DNA of 16,511 bases, taken from positions 1 through 16,511 of the forward strand of contig JBFWUM010000068.1 of NCBI GenBank assembly GCA_050247255.1, given 5' to 3'. Below the pieces are notes generated by a model that had not been told where the DNA came from, ran no database searches, and saw nothing but the letters and a program-made list of their open reading frames with translations. Both the position numbers and the translations under genes were made by a program. Shown here piece by piece: positions 1 to 7,413 of the stretch. How positions within the stretch are numbered: position 1 is the first letter of the stretch; each line of letters begins with the position of its first letter. The stretch comes from JBFWUM01 sp050247255 (lineage in GTDB: Bacteria > Acidobacteriota > Vicinamibacteria > Vicinamibacterales > UBA2999).

Positions 1-4
1 CGCA

Positions 5-1054
5 ATGAGTTCCTACGAGCTTTCCGAACGATCGCGGCAATTGCTGGCCACGCTGGTCCGCGCCTACATCGAGACCGGTGAACCGGTGTCGTCGCAGGTG
101 CTGGCCCGCGAGAGCGGTCTCGGTGTGTCGTCGGCCACCGTCCGGAACGTGCTCGTCCATCTCGAGGAGGCCGGCTACGTTCACCAGCCGCACACCTCCG
201 CCGGCAGGGTGCCGACCGATCGCGCTTATCGGGTCTTCGTCGACCTGCTGCTCGAAGGACGCAAGCCGACGCGCCCGTCGGCCGAGGTCGAGCACCGGCT
301 GCGCCAGCACGCGGCGGCGGCGCCGCTGATGGACCAGCTGCTGGCCGGCGTCTCGCACCTCGTGGCGCGGACCTCGGGCCAGGTCGGCTTCGCGATGGCC
401 GAGAACCACGCGGCGGTGCTGCGGCGGATCGAGGTCATCCCGCTGGCCGGCACCCAGGTGCTGGTCGTCGTCGTCTCCGACGGCAACCAGGTGATGCAGA
501 AGGCGGTCGACACCGAGGAGCCGGTCCGGCCGCAGGACCTGGTGCAGGCGGCGAACTACCTCAACTCCGAGTTCGCGGGGCTGCCGCTCATCCAAGTTCG
601 CGAGGCGGTGCTGGCCCGCATCCAGCAGGAACGCACGCTCTACGACGAGCTGTTCGCGCGCGCCATGCAGCTGGCCAGATCGACGCTCGAGGACCTGCCG
701 ACGCAGCAGACCTTCTACATGGAAGGGGTCGCGTCGCTCCTCGGCGAAGCCCTGCACGACGCGGCGACGCTGCCGACGCTGCGCGCGCTCGTCGAGATGA
801 TGGAAGAAAAGGAGCGGATGGTCCGCCTCCTCACGCGCTATATCGACGGTCCGGGGTTGACCGTCGTCATCGGCGCCGAGCACGAGACGCCCGACCTGCG
901 GGCCTTCAGCCTGGTGGCCTCGACGGCGGTGGATGGGCCGACCATCCGCACCGTCGGCCTGATTGGTCCGACCCGGATGCACTACTCCCGCGCCATCGCG
1001 CTCGTCGACGGGACGACGCAGGCGGTGTCACGGGTGCTCAAACGTCCTAATTAG
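5..1054 (+). CDS. hrcA: Heat-inducible transcription repressor HrcA
   Basis: HrcA is the DNA-binding repressor of class I heat-shock genes; in the family it binds the CIRCE operator and is kept active by GroEL. The 349-residue length is normal. Residues 5-76 form the winged helix: an ELSERSRQLL start, an SSATVRNVL recognition region (42-50) and the family signature QPHTSAGRVPTDRAYR (61-76). The C-terminal family motif GLIGPTRMHYSRAI lies near residues 320-333. The protein appears complete, but only four bases precede the ATG, so neither the start nor an upstream CIRCE site can be checked. It is the first gene of a plus-strand run and its stop is 6 bases before grpE. I see no CIRCE-like inverted repeat anywhere in the window. 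Confidence 0.96.
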   Translation: MSSYELSERSRQLLATLVRAYIETGEPVSSQVLARESGLGVSSATVRNVLVHLEEAGYVHQPHTSAGRVPTDRAYRVFVDLLLEGRKPTRPSAEVEHRLRQHAAAAPLMDQLLAGVSHLVARTSGQVGFAMAENHAAVLRRIEVIPLAGTQVLVVVVSDGNQVMQKAVDTEEPVRPQDLVQAANYLNSEFAGLPLIQVREAVLARIQQERTLYDELFARAMQLARSTLEDLPTQQTFYMEGVASLLGEALHDAATLPTLRALVEMMEEKERMVRLLTRYIDGPGLTVVIGAEHETPDLRAFSLVASTAVDGPTIRTVGLIGPTRMHYSRAIALVDGTTQAVSRVLKRPN

Positions 1055-1060
1055 CCGGTT

Positions 1061-1612
1061 ATGAGTACCAAACACGAGAACGACGCGGCCGCCCACGACG
1101 CGGCCCCGGACGCGACCGCCACGACGAGCGCCGACCCCTCGCCGGAAACCGGCGCCGAGACTGGCGATCCGACCGAGGCCCTGCAGCGTGAGAAGAATGC
1201 GCTGCAGGACCGGCTCCTGCGCACGGCGGCCGAGTTCGACAACTACCGCAAGCGGATGGAACGCGAGCGCGCAGACTTCGTCGCCTTTGCCGCGGCCGAC
1301 ATCCTGGGCGAACTGCTCCCGATCGTCGACAGCTTCGAGCGCGCGCTCCAGGCGCCGGCCCCGCCTGAGGCCGAGGCGTTCCGGACCGGCGCCGAACTGA
1401 TTCACAGGCAGATGCTCGACCTGCTGCGCAAGCGCGGCGTCAAGCCGATCGAGACGCTCGGCGCCGACTTCGATCCGAACCTCCACCAGGCGGTCATCTA
1501 CGAGGACAGCCCGGAGCATCGGGACGGCGAGGTCATCGCGGAACTGCAGAAGGGGTATCTCCTCGGCGATCGCCTGCTGCGTCCGGCGATGGTGAAGGTG
1601 GCGAAGGCGTGA
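1061..1612 (+). CDS. grpE: Nucleotide exchange factor GrpE
   Basis: GrpE is the co-chaperone that releases ADP from DnaK. The protein has 183 residues. The first 38 residues are a disordered, Ala/Asp/Thr-rich tail. Residues 40-100 form the long dimerising helix (EKNALQDRLLRTAAEFDNYR is typical). The C-terminal beta domain carries the family signature FDPNLHQAVIYED (137-149) and ends in GYLLGDRLLRPAMVKVA (165-181). The ATG lies 6 bases after the hrcA stop, and the TGA overlaps the dnaJ GTG start in a GTGA, which implies translational coupling. Its partner dnaK is not beside it, although it is in many hrcA-grpE clusters. Confidence 0.96.
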   Translation: MSTKHENDAAAHDAAPDATATTSADPSPETGAETGDPTEALQREKNALQDRLLRTAAEFDNYRKRMERERADFVAFAAADILGELLPIVDSFERALQAPAPPEAEAFRTGAELIHRQMLDLLRKRGVKPIETLGADFDPNLHQAVIYEDSPEHRDGEVIAELQKGYLLGDRLLRPAMVKVAKA

Positions 1613-2757
1613 GCACGGTGGCAAAACGCGATTACTACGAGGTGCTCGGCGTCGCGCGGACGGCCACGGAGCAGGAGATCAAGAGCGCCTATCGCAAGCT
1701 GGCGCTCAAGTACCATCCCGACCGCAACCCGGGCGACAAGGCCGCCGAGGACAACTTCAAGGAAGCCGCCGAGGCGTACTCGGTGCTCGCCGACACCGAC
1801 AAGCGGCACATGTACGACCGCTTCGGCCACCAGGGGCTGGGCGGCGCGGCCAGCGGTTTCGACCCGACCGTCTTCACCGGGTTCGAGGACATCCTCGGCG
1901 GGCTCGGCGACATCTTCGGATTCGGCGATGTCTTCGGCGCCGGCGGGCGGCGGCGCGGCCCGCAGCGCGGCGCCGACCTCCGCTACGACCTCGAGATTTC
2001 CTTTGCCGAGTCGGCGAAGGGGACCGAAACCTCAATCCAGATTCCGCGCAACGAGACGTGCGAAACGTGCAGCGGCAGTGGCGCGGCGCCCGGATCGGCC
2101 CCGACGACCTGCCCGCAGTGCCAGGGGCGCGGCCAGCTGCGTTTCCAGCAGGGGTTCTTCACCGTCGCCCGCACGTGCGGCCAGTGTCGCGGCAGCGGCC
2201 AGATCATCTCGAAGCCGTGCGCGACGTGCCGCGGCGCCGGTCGGGTGCCGAAGGAACGGAAGATCACCGTTCGCATCCCGGCCGGTATCGCCACCGGGCA
2301 GCGGTTGCGCCTCACCGGCGAGGGTGAATCCGGACCAGCCGGCGGCCCTGCCGGCGATCTCTACGTGGTGATCCACGTGCAGGAGCACACCTTCTTCCGG
2401 CGCGAGGGGAACGATCTCTCCTGCGAGATCCCGGTGAACTTCCCCACCGTCGCGCTCGGCGGCAAGATCACCATCCCGACGCTCGACGGCGACGAGCCGT
2501 ACACCGTGCCCGAGGGCACCGAAAGCGGGACGACCTTCCGCCTCAGGGGACGCGGCATGCCCGACGTGAGCGGCCGCGGCCACGGCGACCTCTACGTCAC
2601 CATCCGCGTCGTCACGCCGAAGAAGCTGACGCGCGAGCAGAAGAAGCTCCTCGAGCAGCTCGCGACGACGCTGCCAAAGGAGAAGTTCGAGCCGATGCCG
2701 CAGGACGAGGACGATGACAAGGGCATCTTCGGCCGCGTCAAGGACATCTTCGGGTAG
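1609..2757 (+). CDS. dnaJ: Chaperone protein DnaJ (type I Hsp40)
   Basis: DnaJ delivers unfolded proteins to DnaK and stimulates its ATPase. The 382-residue protein has all type I parts. The J domain covers about 7-73, with HPD at 36-38. A Gly/Phe-rich linker covers about 73-118. Four CxxCxGxG zinc modules start at Cys151, Cys168, Cys190 and Cys204, and all eight cysteines are present. The C-terminal substrate-binding domains run to about 340. The tail is acidic and ends in GRVKDIFG. The start is GTG, overlapping the grpE stop by 4 bases; the J domain begins seven residues later (RDYYEVLGV), so there is no room for a much later start. The stop directly abuts the prmA ATG. Confidence 0.97.
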   Translation: MSTVAKRDYYEVLGVARTATEQEIKSAYRKLALKYHPDRNPGDKAAEDNFKEAAEAYSVLADTDKRHMYDRFGHQGLGGAASGFDPTVFTGFEDILGGLGDIFGFGDVFGAGGRRRGPQRGADLRYDLEISFAESAKGTETSIQIPRNETCETCSGSGAAPGSAPTTCPQCQGRGQLRFQQGFFTVARTCGQCRGSGQIISKPCATCRGAGRVPKERKITVRIPAGIATGQRLRLTGEGESGPAGGPAGDLYVVIHVQEHTFFRREGNDLSCEIPVNFPTVALGGKITIPTLDGDEPYTVPEGTESGTTFRLRGRGMPDVSGRGHGDLYVTIRVVTPKKLTREQKKLLEQLATTLPKEKFEPMPQDEDDDKGIFGRVKDIFG

Positions 2758-3561
2758 ATGCGTACCTGGCCGGCCCTCCTCGTCGGGGGGGCCGACTTCA
2801 GCCGGCCCGATGACCTCGTCCAGGCGGCGCTGCTGGACTTCGAGGTCGCCGCCGTCGAGGACACCGGCGACGGACCTCGCGTCTTCTTCAACAGCGACGA
2901 CGCGCGCGCCGCGGCTGCCCAGGCACTCGGCCGGCAGTTCCCCGATCTGACATGCACGCCTATCGACGTGCCCGACGAGGACTGGGCCGCGCGCTCCCAG
3001 GCTGGCCTCCGCGCTATCCGCATCGGCAAGCTGGTGGTCGCCCCGCCGTGGGATGCCGGCGACATCATCATCCAGCCCTCGATGGGCTTCGGCACCGGGC
3101 ACCATGCGACGACACGCCTGTGCCTCGCCGCGCTGCAGCGGATCGAACTGCGCGGCCGCTCGGTGATCGACGTCGGCACCGGCTCCGGCGTCCTTGCGAT
3201 CGCCGCGAGCCTGCTCGGCGCGTCGCCGGTGACCGGCATCGATGACGACCCCGACGCCGTTCAGGCCGCGCGGGAGAACCTCGGGCTCAACCCGAAGGCG
3301 ACGGTCACGTTCGACGTCATCGACCTGCGAACGTCCTCGCTGCCGCCGGCAGACGTCGTGCTGGCCAACCTGACCGGCGGGCTGCTCATCGCCGCTGCCC
3401 GGATGCTGATGAGTCTCGCCGTGCCCGGCGGCCGGCTCGTCCTCAGCGGCTTCATGGATCACGAGGAAACGGCAGTCGTCGAGGCGTTCCGGCCGTCCAC
3501 GGTTGCCCAGCGGGAACAGGAGGACGAGTGGGTCTGCGTGACGCTAGAATCACGGCCATGA
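2758..3561 (+). CDS. prmA: Ribosomal protein L11 methyltransferase PrmA
   Basis: PrmA is an S-adenosylmethionine-dependent enzyme that trimethylates ribosomal protein L11. The 267 residues are a little short for the family (about 290 in E. coli), and the shortening is in the N-terminal substrate-recognition domain. The family block GFGTGHHATTR (110-120) is present, preceded by IQPSM where LDPGxA is usual. SAM motif I is VIDVGTGSGVLAIAA (136-150) and the motif-IV-like ANLTGGLL lies at 203-210. The ATG follows the dnaJ stop with no gap, and the stop overlaps the next gene in ATGA. A dnaJ-prmA order is well known in Firmicutes and other phyla, which supports the call over a generic methyltransferase. 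Confidence 0.92.
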   Translation: MRTWPALLVGGADFSRPDDLVQAALLDFEVAAVEDTGDGPRVFFNSDDARAAAAQALGRQFPDLTCTPIDVPDEDWAARSQAGLRAIRIGKLVVAPPWDAGDIIIQPSMGFGTGHHATTRLCLAALQRIELRGRSVIDVGTGSGVLAIAASLLGASPVTGIDDDPDAVQAARENLGLNPKATVTFDVIDLRTSSLPPADVVLANLTGGLLIAAARMLMSLAVPGGRLVLSGFMDHEETAVVEAFRPSTVAQREQEDEWVCVTLESRP

Positions 3562-4883
3562 AGCTGCTGCGCCTCCCGCTCGTCGTCGCGCTGGTCGTGC
3601 TGTCGTCTGCGTCGTTGCCGCGCGCCGAACGCTTCGGCTACCCGCCGGAGGAGTTCGCGGCGCGGCGGCAGACACTGGCGCAGGCACTGGGCCAGGGAAC
3701 GTTGATTCTCTTCGGTGCGCCCGAGGCACAGGCTGGCATCCGCTTCCGCCAGGACAACGACTTCTTCTACTTCACCGGCAACGACACGCTGAACGCGGTG
3801 CTCGTCATGGAGGCGCCGAGCGGCCGGGCGCACCTGTTCATGCCGAAGCGGACCGACACCGAGATCCGCTACGAGGGCGGCAACTGGCTCGACGAGCCGG
3901 ACGCCGCCCGGAAGTACGGCTTCGCCACCATCCAGCCGCTGACCGCGCTCAACGAGTTCCTCGCGCGCCGCCGCACGTTCAACACCGAACGGGTGTGGAC
4001 GCGGCTGTCGGAGCGGGACGAGGTGAACCTCGGACGGGTCGACATCGCTATCCAGTCGGCGCGCCGGCGCAACAGCCCGTTCGCGCAGCAGCCGGCCGAG
4101 GACGCGCTCCGCATCGAGCAGCTGCGGACGATGTTCCCGTTCTACGAGCTGGCGGACGCGACGCCGCACATCGATCGCCTGCGGGTGATCAAGACGCCGC
4201 GCGAAATCGAGATTCTCCGCTACAACGGCCGCATCAGCGCCGAGGCCATGCGCCGCGCCATCGCCATCAGCACGCCGGGCACGTGGGAGTACGAGTTCGA
4301 GGCCGAGGCGACCTACTGGATGATCCGCCACGGCATGCAGGGCTGGGCCTACCCGGCGATCGTCGCCTCGGGGCCCAATGGCAACCAGTGGCACTACGAG
4401 AGCAGCGGCCGGCAGACGAAGGACGGCGAGCTCGTCGTCATGGACTACGGCGGGTCGCTCGACCACCTGACGATCGACATCACGCGGACGTGGCCCGTGA
4501 ACGGCCGGTTCACAGACGAGCAGCGCAAGGCCTACGAGACGGCGCTGGCGGCCAACAAGGCGATCATCGCGGCGATCAAACCGGGCGTGACGCGCGATGC
4601 CGTCCGGAAGATCGCGGAGGACATCTACACCCGCAACGGCTTCAACCCGGTGTACGCCTACGTCGGCCACTATGTCGGCCTGTCGGTGCACGACGTCGGC
4701 GACTGGAACGCCCCGTTCGAGGCCGGGATGGTCATGGCGATCGAGCCGATCATCGACATCCCCGAGAAGCAGCTGCACATCCGGGTCGAGGACACGATCC
4801 TGGTGACGCCGACCGGCGCCGAGGTCCTGACCAGCGCCGTGCCGAAGGAAGTCGACGAGCTGCTGGCGGTGATCAAAGAGTAG
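3558..4883 (+). CDS. Exported Xaa-Pro aminopeptidase (peptidase family M24B)
   Basis: This is a dinuclear-metal aminopeptidase that removes N-terminal residues preceding proline. The 441-residue protein has a signal peptide at about 1-23 (MKLLRLPLVVALVVLSSAS core), so it probably acts in the periplasm, unlike cytoplasmic PepP. An AMP_N-type domain covers about 25-160 and the pita-bread catalytic domain about 208-430. By alignment with E. coli PepP the metal ligands are Asp296 and Asp307 (MDYGGSLDHLTIDITRTWP), His371, Glu396 (IEP) and Glu411 (VED), with His378 as the second conserved histidine. All are intact. I chose the ATG at 3558 because it overlaps the prmA stop and begins the signal peptide; an in-frame ATG at 3528 would put ten residues before that peptide. 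It is the last gene of the hrcA run. Confidence 0.92.
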   Translation: MKLLRLPLVVALVVLSSASLPRAERFGYPPEEFAARRQTLAQALGQGTLILFGAPEAQAGIRFRQDNDFFYFTGNDTLNAVLVMEAPSGRAHLFMPKRTDTEIRYEGGNWLDEPDAARKYGFATIQPLTALNEFLARRRTFNTERVWTRLSERDEVNLGRVDIAIQSARRRNSPFAQQPAEDALRIEQLRTMFPFYELADATPHIDRLRVIKTPREIEILRYNGRISAEAMRRAIAISTPGTWEYEFEAEATYWMIRHGMQGWAYPAIVASGPNGNQWHYESSGRQTKDGELVVMDYGGSLDHLTIDITRTWPVNGRFTDEQRKAYETALAANKAIIAAIKPGVTRDAVRKIAEDIYTRNGFNPVYAYVGHYVGLSVHDVGDWNAPFEAGMVMAIEPIIDIPEKQLHIRVEDTILVTPTGAEVLTSAVPKEVDELLAVIKE

Positions 4884-5003
4884 AGCCCGCAGTTCCCGCC
4901 TGCCGTCCGCGTCACTCCCCGCGCAGGAGCTGCGTACGACCGATCCGGTGCGCACGATTTCCCGCCTATTTCCTGGCGGCCCATCGGTTGCACAGCCGCG
5001 GGC
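4884..5003. other. Intergenic gap with no clear signals
   Basis: These 120 bases separate the peptidase from the GxxExxY gene. They contain two weak hairpins, CGCAG-GAG-CTGCG at 4922-4934 and a 5-base CCGCC/GGCGG pair near 4963-4980. Neither has a T-tract, so I do not call a terminator. No ribosome-binding site is evident before the ATG at 5004. Confidence 0.4.
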
Positions 5004-5429
5004 ATGCTGATCGATGCTTCGTTCAATCAACTCACGGGGAAGATTCTTGGTGCGGCCATAGAAGTGCACCGCGCTCTTGGCCCAGGCCTGCTCGAATCCA
5101 CATATCTCCAGTGCCTCCGCCGCGAGCTGGGCGAAATGGGACTTCGATTCGACTCGGAACGAACTGTTCCGATCGTCTACAAAGGAGTCACGCTCACCAC
5201 GACCTACCGAATCGACCTGATCGTCGAGGACCGGGTTGTGGTGGAAGCGAAATCATGCGAGGACACCAAACCGATACATCGGGCACAGGTGCTCACGTAT
5301 CTAGCGCTCACCGGCTGTCCGGCCGGCCTGCTGATCAACTTCAACGTCGCCAAGTTGATGGACGGCGTGACAAGGGTGATCGCTCGGGGAGCTCTCGGAG
5401 GCCACGGCTTCACAGCGGAGTCACGGTGA
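5004..5429 (+). CDS. GxxExxY family protein (PD-(D/E)XK nuclease-like fold)
   Basis: This is a small protein of the GxxExxY family, whose function is not established. The name-giving motif is at 28-34 (GLLESTY), preceded by the usual helix ending in AIEVHRALGP. A nuclease-like core follows, with Asp71 and Glu81-x-Lys83 (YRIDLIVEDRVVVEAK), matching the D...ExK pattern of PD-(D/E)XK folds. The typical ALTGCPAGLLINFNV segment is at 101-115. The last 15 or so residues run past the usual family end and are partly coded by the repeat that starts at 5422, with the TGA inside its outer stem. Base composition differs from the neighbours: the first 60 bases are about half G+C by hand count, against clearly higher values around them. 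This suggests acquisition. There is no transposase or partner gene beside it. Confidence 0.88.
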   Translation: MLIDASFNQLTGKILGAAIEVHRALGPGLLESTYLQCLRRELGEMGLRFDSERTVPIVYKGVTLTTTYRIDLIVEDRVVVEAKSCEDTKPIHRAQVLTYLALTGCPAGLLINFNVAKLMDGVTRVIARGALGGHGFTAESR

Positions 5430-5616
5430 CGCAGAGGCGCGCAGAGGGTACCCGCCGGTGGCGCGCCGCGCTACGCGCGGCGATATGGATCGAGGGTGCC
5501 CATCACCCACAAGTCACTGCGGGCGCGTGCGGAGTGACTTGTGGGTGACGGGCACCCTCGATCCATAGCCGGCCTCAGGCCGGCGCCACCGGCGGCTGCC
5601 TCCGTGCGTCACCGTG
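5422..5616. repeat. 195-base nested palindrome with cloverleaf-like pairing
   Basis: Four paired segments nest around one centre. The outer stem is 5422-5433 with 5605-5616 (12 of 12), continued by 5434-5438 with 5598-5602 across a 2-base bulge. The second stem is 5452-5464 with 5583-5595 (13 of 13). The innermost stem is 5484-5518 with 5533-5567, 34 of 35 positions paired (only A5502/C5549 fails), around a 14-base loop. Between the second and inner stems each side carries its own hairpin: 5464-5471/5475-5482 (loop TAC) on the left and 5568-5574/5578-5584 (loop TCA) on the right. The side hairpins differ in sequence. The element lies between convergent genes and could end transcription from both sides. 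No open reading frame of its own is credible. Confidence 0.85.
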
Positions 5617-5658
5617 TCCCTGAGCCTCCGTTGTGGACCCGTGTCCTCCGCCGCCCTC

Positions 5659-6429
5659 CTAGAACTCCCCCCACCGCGCGAACAGCGCCGCTATCGCCAC
5701 GACCGGCATCGCGTCGGCGCGGATCGTCCGGCCGCCGAGGGTCAGCTTGCGGCAGACGTCGGCGGCCTCCAGCTCCCGCGGCTCCCAGCCGCCTTCGGGG
5801 CCGATGAGCAGCGTCGCCTCGTGCGGCGGCGCCGGTGGCACGTCAGCCAGTGACAGCAGGTCGCCGGCCGCGGCGTCCGGTTCGACGCACATCAGCGCCT
5901 GGCCCGGCACGGCCATCGACCTCACGCGGGCGAGCAACGTGTCGAGGTCAGCCGGCTCCGCCACCGCCGGCACGACCGCGCGGCCGCACTGCTTGGCCGA
6001 CGACACGGCGATCCGCTGCCACCGCTCCCTCCGGCGCCCGCGCTCGAGCGTCGCGAGCGACACCTCCGTACGGGCTGTCACGATGGGGTGAATCGCCGCG
6101 ACACCGAGCATCACCGCGTCGCGGACGACGTCATCCATCTTGTCGCTCTTGAGCACGGCCTGGGCCAGCGTCAGCGCGACGCGCGGCTCCGCGGCGGCAG
6201 CGCGAGCGGCAAGCAGGCGCACGGCCACGGCCTTCCGGCTGAAGCCGGACGCCACCGGGTCCTCGACGACGGCATCGAACTCGTGGCCGCGCCCGTCGAA
6301 CACCCGCACGGCGGCGCCGGGCAACAAGCGGAGCACGCGCAGCAGGTGCTGCGCTTCGTCGTCAGGCAGCGCGATCACGTCGCCGGCGGCGCGCGCCTCC
6401 GGCGCGTGGAAGCGAGGCTGTATACTCAT
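5659..6429 (-). CDS. rsmE: 16S rRNA (uracil1498-N3)-methyltransferase RsmE
   Basis: RsmE is a SPOUT-class (knotted) SAM-dependent enzyme that methylates U1498 of 16S rRNA. The 256 residues match the family. The N-terminal PUA-like domain includes HLLRVLRLLPGAAVRVFDG (28-46). The SPOUT domain includes KSDKMDDVVRDAVMLGV (94-110), the cofactor-binding loop IGPEGG (209-214) and the knot segment LGGRTIRADAMP (231-242). That segment usually reads LGxRxLRxETA, so Asp replaces Glu and Ala replaces Thr; I take this as a lineage variant, since the rest is intact. On the minus strand a GGGGGA lies just before the ATG. The gene converges on the GxxExxY gene and diverges from the kinase with 12 bases between start codons. 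In many bacteria rsmE directly follows prmA on the same strand. Confidence 0.93.
   Translation of the reverse strand: MSIQPRFHAPEARAAGDVIALPDDEAQHLLRVLRLLPGAAVRVFDGRGHEFDAVVEDPVASGFSRKAVAVRLLAARAAAAEPRVALTLAQAVLKSDKMDDVVRDAVMLGVAAIHPIVTARTEVSLATLERGRRRERWQRIAVSSAKQCGRAVVPAVAEPADLDTLLARVRSMAVPGQALMCVEPDAAAGDLLSLADVPPAPPHEATLLIGPEGGWEPRELEAADVCRKLTLGGRTIRADAMPVVAIAALFARWGEF
6421..6426 (+). promoter_or_regulatory. Possible -10 element for the kinase gene
   Basis: TATACT, five of six matches to the sigma-70 -10 consensus, stands out in GC-rich sequence 15 bases before the kinase ATG. It lies inside the first codons of rsmE on the other strand. Transcription starting about 7 bases downstream would give a leader of roughly 9 bases, consistent with the absence of a Shine-Dalgarno sequence before the kinase. 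No good -35 box is seen at the expected distance, so this is tentative. Confidence 0.3.
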
Positions 6430-6441
6430 CCCGTCCCCCGA

Positions 6442-7413
6442 ATGTTCTTACGCGGCCAGAAGGTCGGCAAGTACAAGATCGTCTCGCCGCTCGGCAGCGG
6501 CGGTTTCGGCAGCGTGTTCCTCGCCGAAGACACCTGGATCGACAAGAAGGTCGCGATCAAGGTCCCGCACAAGCAGAACCTCGACTTCGACGAGCTGCTG
6601 AAGGAGCCGCGCCTCCTCGCCTCCCTCAGCCACCCGAACATCGTCACGGTGCTGACGGCGGAGAAGCAGGACGGTGTCTTCTTCATCGTCATGGAGTACG
6701 TGACCGGCGAGACGCTGGAGCACATCATCCTGCGCGAAGGGGCGCTCGACCTGGCGCGCGCGCTCGACTTCACCTGCCAGATGTGCAACGCCGTCGATCA
6801 CGCGCACACCGTCGGCATCCTGCACCGTGACCTGCGGCCGGGCAACATGCTGGTCTCGGATACGGGGCTGCTCAAGGTCACCGACTTCGGCACCTCCCGC
6901 TTCCTCGAGATCGCCGCGCACGGAACGACGGTCATCGGCAGCCCGCCCTACATGGCGCCGGAGCAGTTCTACGGCAAGGCGGTCTTCGCCAGCGACGTCT
7001 ACTCGGTGGGCGTGACGATGTACCAGATGCTGACCGGGGAGCTGCCGTACAACACGCCGGCGCCTGGCGACATCGAGCGGCTGATGCGTGGCGAACTGGT
7101 GAGTTCGCCGCGGGTGAAGAACAGCAAGATCCCCAAGGCGATCGCCGACATCGTCCTCAAGGCGCTGGCGCCCGACCTGACCGCGCGCTACCAGCGGGCG
7201 TCGGAGCTGCTCAACGACGTGCTCGCCGCCCGCCAACCTGCGGCGCCACGGGCGGGCCGGCGGTCCACGCCGGCAGCCGCCGGCGGCGAGATGGCCGAGA
7301 TCCAGTCGCGCCTGCGCGCCCGCGAAGCGCCGCAGCCCCGCTTCTGCTGGCACTGCCGCAAGCCACTCCAGGCCCGCACCGACCGCTGCCCGTTCTGCGG
7401 CGAGACTCAGTAG
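6442..7413 (+). CDS. Soluble Ser/Thr protein kinase with C-terminal zinc ribbon
   Basis: This is a Hanks-type protein kinase of 323 residues. The glycine loop is LGSGGFGSVF (17-26), the ATP-anchoring lysine is Lys40 (VAIK) and Glu55 probably pairs with it. The catalytic loop is HRDLRPGN (128-135), the metal site DFG is at 148-150, the activation loop carries Thr163/Thr164, and APE is at 172-174. The catalytic loop has Arg132 where Ser/Thr kinases usually have Lys. After the kinase domain (ends near 262) an Ala/Arg/Pro-rich linker leads to a Cys302/Cys305-Cys316/Cys319 zinc ribbon. There is no transmembrane helix or extracellular sensor. I chose the ATG at 6442 because the kinase fold begins eight residues later; a longer frame reaching back to 6088 reads antisense through rsmE. 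Substrate and signal are unknown. Confidence 0.93.
   Translation: MFLRGQKVGKYKIVSPLGSGGFGSVFLAEDTWIDKKVAIKVPHKQNLDFDELLKEPRLLASLSHPNIVTVLTAEKQDGVFFIVMEYVTGETLEHIILREGALDLARALDFTCQMCNAVDHAHTVGILHRDLRPGNMLVSDTGLLKVTDFGTSRFLEIAAHGTTVIGSPPYMAPEQFYGKAVFASDVYSVGVTMYQMLTGELPYNTPAPGDIERLMRGELVSSPRVKNSKIPKAIADIVLKALAPDLTARYQRASELLNDVLAARQPAAPRAGRRSTPAAAGGEMAEIQSRLRAREAPQPRFCWHCRKPLQARTDRCPFCGETQ

Noticed and set aside
2032..3462. 476-codon open frame on the minus strand across dnaJ and prmA
   Set aside because: Its protein is rich in Arg, Ala, Gly and Asp with no recognisable domain, and it lies antisense to two clear genes. Long antisense frames are expected at this G+C content.
3528..3557. Earlier ATG for the M24 peptidase
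   Set aside because: It would place ten residues ahead of a clear signal peptide; the ATG at 3558 overlaps the prmA stop in the usual coupled way.
3459..5069. 536-codon minus-strand frame over the M24 peptidase, and a 517-codon plus-strand frame at 3995-5548
   Set aside because: Both are low-complexity Arg-rich translations overlapping the peptidase with its intact metal ligands and the GxxExxY gene; neither shows a family motif.
5004..5658. Insertion sequence
   Set aside because: No transposase is encoded, and I cannot identify target-site duplications; the repeats nest around a centre in a gap and do not flank the gene.
5659..6429. Inactive RsmE because of the RADAM segment
   Set aside because: The IGPEGG loop and remaining family blocks are intact and the change is conservative at the acidic position, so a lineage variant is more likely.
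6088..6441. 118-residue N-terminal extension of the kinase
   Set aside because: It would be read antisense through rsmE, has biased composition, and the kinase domain starts normally after the ATG at 6442.
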